In this document: positions 23,538 to 27,416 of the stretch, piece by piece
Layout of the letters: each line of letters starts with the position of its first letter
How positions within the stretch are numbered: position 1 is the stretch's first letter
Assembly (NCBI GenBank): GCA_041592975.1
Contig: JBFHOZ010000010.1
Coordinates: 1 to 27,416 of the forward strand
Direction: 5' to 3'
Source: BM707 sp041592975
GTDB taxonomy: Bacteria; Desulfobacterota; Desulfuromonadia; Desulfuromonadales; UBA2294
DNA length: 27,416 bases
Program-made: the position numbers and the translations under genes
The notes under the pieces: model-generated
What the model was told of the DNA's origin: nothing
The model's input: the letters and a program-made list of their open reading frames with translations, nothing else
Database searches by the model: none

Positions 23538-24316
23538 TCCTCTCCCCGCTTCCGAACGTCGAGGATCCGGACGTCCTCGCGGTTCCCCCTGACCAGGAAC
23601 GGGTCGTAAGGGAGGCCGGCGGGGATCACCAGGCCGATGTCATTGCCGCTGACCGTGTTCCGGTCGATATAGGGACGGCTGCTCCGGTCGACGACGATCC
23701 CCTCCTCGTCGTTGGCGATCACGGAGTTTCCCTTGAGATAAGGGGCCGCACCGCGCCAGCAGAAGATCCCCCCTTCGCCGCGAGTAATTTCATTGTCGAG
23801 GATTTTCGCGGCGCCTCCCTGGATGACGATCCCGTAGCGGGCCGAAGTGATGCGGTTGCCGACAATTTCCGGCGACCCGCCGATGATCTGAATCCCGGTC
23901 TCGGGCTGGACGATACGGGCGTGACGGATTGCGGATCCGGCTGCGTTGTCGAGGATGATACCGGCCCAGGCCGGCTCGCTGCCCGCCGCTGGCGATTCGG
24001 GGAGGAACGTGACCGGTCGGCTCTTTGTCCCGTCGACCAGCAGGGTCCCCCGAACCAGCAGCTCGGTCTGCGGAGAAAGGTATTCGGGGTCGATCTTGGT
24101 GCTCTCGGAACCCCTGACGTGCAGGGTCGTTCCGGGGCGAACGATCAGCGCCGCGCCGGGCGGAACCAGGATGTCTCCGCTGACGACGACGTGTCCGCGA
24201 AGGACCGTTTTCCCGTTCAGGACGCCGGCGACCTCGACCGGTGCATCCGCCGGGCCGCCGATCGCCGCACACCCGCATACGGCCAGAAAAAAAGCAGATA
24301 CCAGCAACCGCCGCAT
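23534..24316 (-). CDS. Beta-helix lipoprotein
   Basis: A 260-residue protein with a short signal and a lipobox-like VCGC (Cys16). A segment VVSGDILVPPGAALIVRPGTTLHV is much like the cap of its neighbour. About five beta-helix turns follow, for example TGIQIIGGSPEIVGNRI and YGIVIQGGAAKILDNEI. I place the start at ATG 24316 because AGGAG lies 9 nt before it; the ATG at 24325 directly abuts that ribosome site. The start overlaps the preceding stop in TGATG. It is probably a paralogue of the downstream beta-helix protein and anchored in the outer membrane. Function unknown. Confidence 0.84.
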   Translation of the reverse strand: MRRLLVSAFFLAVCGCAAIGGPADAPVEVAGVLNGKTVLRGHVVVSGDILVPPGAALIVRPGTTLHVRGSESTKIDPEYLSPQTELLVRGTLLVDGTKSRPVTFLPESPAAGSEPAWAGIILDNAAGSAIRHARIVQPETGIQIIGGSPEIVGNRITSARYGIVIQGGAAKILDNEITRGEGGIFCWRGAAPYLKGNSVIANDEEGIVVDRSSRPYIDRNTVSGNDIGLVIPAGLPYDPFLVRGNREDVRILDVRKRGEE

Positions 24317-24798
24317 CAGATCCATCTCCTCTGCATCAGGAAACGCCGCGCCGCCGCCATCGGCAACTCGCCGCCGGAGACATCCCGCAGGATCTCCTCG
24401 ACATGCGCCGGCTTCAGCTGCCTCTCCAGGCGTTTGAGCGCCGGCCCGACGGTGGTGAACTGCAGATCGGACAGGATCCGCGGGCCGGAAACGAGCATCG
24501 GCAGCCCGTCGACGACGAGAATCGCCTGCAGTCCTTCAGCCGCCCGGTCGGCAAATCCGAAATCGAGCTTTTCGGCGAGAATCTCGCGGGTCACATCCCT
24601 CCCCTCGAGCGCGACCCGCTCGGTTTCGACTCCGGTCTTCTCCTTGACATAGATCGTCACCAGGGACGTCAGCACCTGACCGCGCATCTCTTCCGGAATG
24701 CCGAGGAAAAGTTTCGGCCCGAAGCAGGCATGCGCCGGGTAAGCCGTCAGCAGTACCAGCAGGAGCAGCCCGGTCACCCTCAGCGAACAAACAGCCAT
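24316..24798 (-). CDS. Exported OpuAC-like substrate-binding protein, short form
   Basis: A 160-residue protein with a signal peptide ending AHA before Cys25. The mature part reads LFLGIPEEMRGQVLTSLVTIYVKEKTGVETERVAL, then ILAEKLDFGFADRA. It ends with VSGGELPMAAARRFLMQRRWI, which parallels the end of OpuAC/ProX-type glycine-betaine binding proteins (lobe 1, then the PxEVAxxFL-like tail). It is about half of the usual 270-300 residues, so one lobe is missing or minimal. It could be a degenerate or adapted binding module, perhaps a partner of the adjacent iron-sulfur membrane protein, whose gene it overlaps by 19 nt. The family call is tentative. Confidence 0.68.
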   Translation of the reverse strand: MAVCSLRVTGLLLLVLLTAYPAHACFGPKLFLGIPEEMRGQVLTSLVTIYVKEKTGVETERVALEGRDVTREILAEKLDFGFADRAAEGLQAILVVDGLPMLVSGPRILSDLQFTTVGPALKRLERQLKPAHVEEILRDVSGGELPMAAARRFLMQRRWI

Positions 24799-26276
24799 TC
24801 GATCACCGTCGCCATGTAGAGAAGAAACAGGAACGTCGCGCCGAGACAGGTCGCCACCAGAAAGGAGCGGCCTTCAACGGCGCCGTCGTCGACCGTCCTG
24901 TAGCCGACCCGGAAAGAGACCAGCAGCCCGCCGATCAGCACCAGGGCTATCAGCCACTTGAGCAGGTCGAGGGGGATCAGGACCCCGGGAGGCGTGACGG
25001 TCTGCATGACATTCATCGCCAAAAACGACTTCACTCCGCCGGGATCACCGAGGGCGAAGGGCAGATAGGCCGCCTTGGCGTTGATCTTGACCAGCGCCAG
25101 CACGGCATGGGCGGCGAGCACCAGAGGAACAAGCGGCAGCGCCAGACGCCCCATGCTCATCCAGAAACCGTCCTTTGCGGCGTCGTCCGCTGCCGGCGGC
25201 CCGGATTCCGGCGGCTGTCCGACCGTCTCAGTCCTGACCTGTCCGAGCCTGAACGCCAGGTAGCCGGGGAGCATCAGCAGCAGCGGCAGCAAAAATGCGA
25301 CCCAGACGACCGCCAGAACGTAAAAGCCGTTTTCCTGCCAGCCGAGCAGGCGCGCGGTCTGCTCCGGCAGCATGAATATGAGATCGCGCAGGCCGACATT
25401 GACCTTGCTGAAATTGGCGGTCAGCATGCCGAGCAGAACCAGGAAGAAGACGGTTTCGCTCGGGCGAAGACCGCCGCGGCAGAGATCGGCGAACCAGGGC
25501 CGGAAGCCGATGCCGACGTTCTCCTTGTCGCAGTTCTGCAGGCAATTGAGACAGAGGGTGCAGTCGGCGCTGTCGGCCAGCTCGGCCGGAACCAGGCCGA
25601 CCGGGCAGCCATCGAGCCTCTTCCGGCGATAGACGACCGTCGAAGCGAATTGCAGCTTGGTCCATTCGACCGGCTCGGAGACGCAGCGCCGCGTCTCGCA
25701 GCTGGCGCAGACATCCTTGTCGCTGACCCGCAGCTGGAACGGCGCCAGCCGGGCGTAAAGGCCGAATACGGCACCGGCCGGACAGACCAGGGAGCAGAAG
25801 GCCCGCTCCCTGAAGACCAGGCCGATGCCGGCCGCCAGCAGCAGGCAGACCGCCAGCAGCACGGCGGTGTAGTCAGGAAACCGGTGGATCGCGAAAAAAT
25901 AGACCATCAGCTGCAGGAGAATCAGCACCAGGGTCACCGGAATGAAGCTGCGCAGCCAGGCGGGGATCTCGCGGCGGAAACCGATCCGGGCCATCAGGCC
26001 GTTCAGCCAGCCGAGGGGGCAGACGGCGCACCAGCCCCGGCCGAGCAGCAGGGCGACGAAGACGACCCCCATGATCCACCAGACCCAGAACAGGTGGCTG
26101 GTCAGGTTGGTGTACATCAGCGGGTCGCGGACATCGACGCCGGCGATCCGGTGGTGATGCCAGCCCCAGGTGGTCATCGCCGCCAGCAGTGCCAGGCAGG
26201 CGGTGCGGAGCAGCCGCCACGTCCAGGCCGACCGCAGCAGCGGACCGATAATTTTCAGTCTGAGCAGGTTATCCAT
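24780..26276 (-). CDS. NapH/NosR-like polytopic membrane [4Fe-4S] protein
   Basis: A 498-residue inner-membrane protein. The first membrane helices carry two CxxxCP-type motifs, GWCAVCPLGW (Cys83, Cys86) and FCSLVCPAG (Cys161, Cys165), as in NapH, NosR and RdxA/CcoG proteins. Two ferredoxin-like clusters follow: Cys190, Cys193 and Cys198, then Cys239, Cys242, Cys245 and Cys249. The second half has about five further helices not typical of NapH. Such proteins move electrons from quinol or a reductase across the membrane to periplasmic or maturation partners. ATG 26276 is 8 nt after the HEAT gene stop; the open frame extends upstream only inside that gene. No terminal reductase is visible in the window, so the partner is unknown. 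Confidence 0.88.
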   Translation of the reverse strand: MDNLLRLKIIGPLLRSAWTWRLLRTACLALLAAMTTWGWHHHRIAGVDVRDPLMYTNLTSHLFWVWWIMGVVFVALLLGRGWCAVCPLGWLNGLMARIGFRREIPAWLRSFIPVTLVLILLQLMVYFFAIHRFPDYTAVLLAVCLLLAAGIGLVFRERAFCSLVCPAGAVFGLYARLAPFQLRVSDKDVCASCETRRCVSEPVEWTKLQFASTVVYRRKRLDGCPVGLVPAELADSADCTLCLNCLQNCDKENVGIGFRPWFADLCRGGLRPSETVFFLVLLGMLTANFSKVNVGLRDLIFMLPEQTARLLGWQENGFYVLAVVWVAFLLPLLLMLPGYLAFRLGQVRTETVGQPPESGPPAADDAAKDGFWMSMGRLALPLVPLVLAAHAVLALVKINAKAAYLPFALGDPGGVKSFLAMNVMQTVTPPGVLIPLDLLKWLIALVLIGGLLVSFRVGYRTVDDGAVEGRSFLVATCLGATFLFLLYMATVIEWLFVR

Positions 26277-26284
26277 GTCATCCC

Positions 26285-27181
26285 CTAGTGGTAAACGCTG
26301 TAGGGCTCCACCATGTTGCCGTCCTCGTCGCGATACCGAACCGCCTTTCCGGTGACCACCGACAGCGAGCGGGCCGACCACTCCCGGACCACCATGACCG
26401 GATCGTCGAGGGTCTTCTCCAGGCCGGAGGCCGACGACGCGGTGCCGACGGTCCCCAGGGCCATGGCGGCATTCATCCGCACCTCCCAGTCCGGGTCTGC
26501 CAGTCCGGCGAGCAACGCCGATTCGGCGCGGGGGGCGCGCAATTTGCCGAGGGCGAGGAAAACATCGGCCCGGTTCGGGCCGTCGACCTGTGCGAGAAGC
26601 GGGTCGAGGGCTCTCTTGTCGCCGATATCCCCGAGGGCGCGGATGGCGCCGGCGGCAGCCAGGGGATCGGCCGTGACCAGAAGACCGATCAGCGGCTCAA
26701 CCGCGGCCAGGTTTATCTTGATCAGCGAACGGGTGGCGTACTGGCGGACCGGCAATTCCGGATCGCCGAGAGCCTGCAGCAAAAACGGGATCCCCTCCTC
26801 GCTGCCGATTTCTCCGAGAGCCCAGGCGGCGATATACCTTCTTTTCAGGCTCCTGTCGGTCAACACCCGGGCAATCGGCTGAACCGCCGATTTCTCCCGC
26901 AGGGTGCCGAGGGCGGCGATCACCCGCTCCCGCTGGTCGCGGTTTTCGCTCGCCACCGCGGCGAGCAGATGCTCGACCATCGGCGCTCCGATTTCGACGA
27001 CCAGCGGATAGACCTTTTCGCCGACCCGGTTCTCCGTCATGCCGAGCAGATCGACCATCCGCCGGCAGGCAGACGGGTCGGCATTGCGGGCTTTCTCGGC
27101 CAGCGCAACCAGATCGACCGGGCCGTTCTGGCAGGCGAGCAGGGATGCGGACAGCATCATGATCAGGAGCGGACGAATCAT
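26285..27181 (-). CDS. HEAT-repeat lipoprotein
   Basis: A 298-residue protein with a short signal and lipobox LLAC (Cys17). The mature protein is made of about seven HEAT/PBS-lyase-like helical repeats, such as AALGTLREKSAVQPIARVL, AAWALGEIGSEEGIPFLLQAL and RALGDIGDKRALDPLLAQV. It ends in a tail KAVRYRDEDGNMVEPYSVYH. Repeats of this kind form an alpha-solenoid scaffold for protein-protein contacts. The start is ATG 27181, which overlaps the upstream stop in TGATG, with AAGG about 8 nt before it; a GTG at 27184 adds one residue only. It is likely in the periplasm, tethered to a membrane. The partner is unknown. Confidence 0.88.
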   Translation of the reverse strand: MIRPLLIMMLSASLLACQNGPVDLVALAEKARNADPSACRRMVDLLGMTENRVGEKVYPLVVEIGAPMVEHLLAAVASENRDQRERVIAALGTLREKSAVQPIARVLTDRSLKRRYIAAWALGEIGSEEGIPFLLQALGDPELPVRQYATRSLIKINLAAVEPLIGLLVTADPLAAAGAIRALGDIGDKRALDPLLAQVDGPNRADVFLALGKLRAPRAESALLAGLADPDWEVRMNAAMALGTVGTASSASGLEKTLDDPVMVVREWSARSLSVVTGKAVRYRDEDGNMVEPYSVYH

Positions 27182-27416
27182 CACCAGACCTTCGTGACCG
27201 TGATGTCGACGCCCTCGAGAATCTCGCCCTTCCTGACCACCACGGCCGACGGCTCGATCGTCCCCTGGTCATAGCGGCCGTAGAGATCCCCGAGCTTCGG
27301 CGGACCGCCGAACTTGTCCCGGGCCGCGAGATAATACGTCCCCCCTTTCGGGAGGTAGATCAGGTACCTGCCGTCAGGAGTCGTCTTTTCCGAGACATAC
27401 TTGGGGCGCTCCGACA
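27181..27416 (-). CDS. C-terminal end of a carboxypeptidase-regulatory-like domain protein (partial)
   Basis: The last 77 residues of a protein whose start lies beyond the window edge. The sequence TPDGRYLIYLPKGGTYYLAARDKFGGPPKLGDLYGRY, followed by PSAVVVRKGEILEGVDITVTKVW, has the strand-rich, DGxYxLxLPxG-type pattern of carboxypeptidase regulatory-like (transthyretin-like) domains. These are common in exported proteins. The stop TGA overlaps the HEAT-repeat gene start, which suggests translational coupling and membership of the same operon. Nothing more can be said of its full function. Confidence 0.75.
   Translation of the reverse strand, partial: SERPKYVSEKTTPDGRYLIYLPKGGTYYLAARDKFGGPPKLGDLYGRYDQGTIEPSAVVVRKGEILEGVDITVTKVW

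Overview
The window is GC-rich, and every gene I can support lies on the minus strand, so transcription runs from high to low coordinates. Gene content points to a deltaproteobacterium of the Desulfuromonadia (Geobacter/Desulfuromonas-like). The main reasons are a GeoRSP-type radical SAM/SPASM cluster, a large NAD-type glutamate dehydrogenase, a YedE-like selenium/sulfur transporter and a PLP-dependent aspartate decarboxylase in a pantothenate operon. This placement is inferred from gene families; no rRNA or tRNA gene was seen.

Region A (27416-19912) is a tightly packed chain of envelope genes: the end of a carboxypeptidase-regulatory-like domain protein, a HEAT-repeat lipoprotein, a NapH/NosR-like membrane [4Fe-4S] protein, an OpuAC-like exported protein, two right-handed beta-helix proteins, a PhnD-like lipoprotein, a membrane-anchored TPR-like protein and a YedE-family transporter. 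Most junctions overlap (TGATG or ATGA) or have gaps of 1-8 nt, so this looks like one polycistron.

Region B (19886-16350) is a predicted peptide-modification (RiPP-like) cassette. It holds a PqqD-like recognition protein, a radical SAM/SPASM enzyme, an 18-residue peptide gene that standard gene calling would miss (18475-18531, perfect AGGAGG ribosome site), a strong terminator, a SPASM-only partner lacking the radical SAM cysteines, and a cysteine desulfurase-family enzyme. The YedE transporter and the desulfurase-like enzyme flank the cassette and suggest a link to selenium or sulfur. This is the most interesting part of the window.

Region C (16315-6584) is mostly housekeeping: a small lipoprotein, PIN-PhoH ATPase, TsaD (tRNA t6A), a DUF2062 membrane protein, RsmA/KsgA, a parvulin-type isomerase without a signal peptide, and a 1590-residue NAD-glutamate dehydrogenase.

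Region D (6553-1089) holds a flavin reductase-like protein and then a pantothenate operon, panB-panC-panP, with an amidohydrolase behind it. PanP is a PLP enzyme that can supply beta-alanine in place of PanD. A promoter and a leader of about 200 nt precede panB. The leader can fold into a bulged hairpin, a three-way junction and an intrinsic terminator, with a 9-bp alternative pairing that would disrupt the terminator. It looks like a transcription-attenuation switch.

Region E (1017-1) contains rseC, which ends abruptly where the tail of an MscS-type channel gene begins, followed by a phosphoribosyltransferase gene with an in-frame TGA. This end is either a real deletion or decay site, or an assembly artefact.
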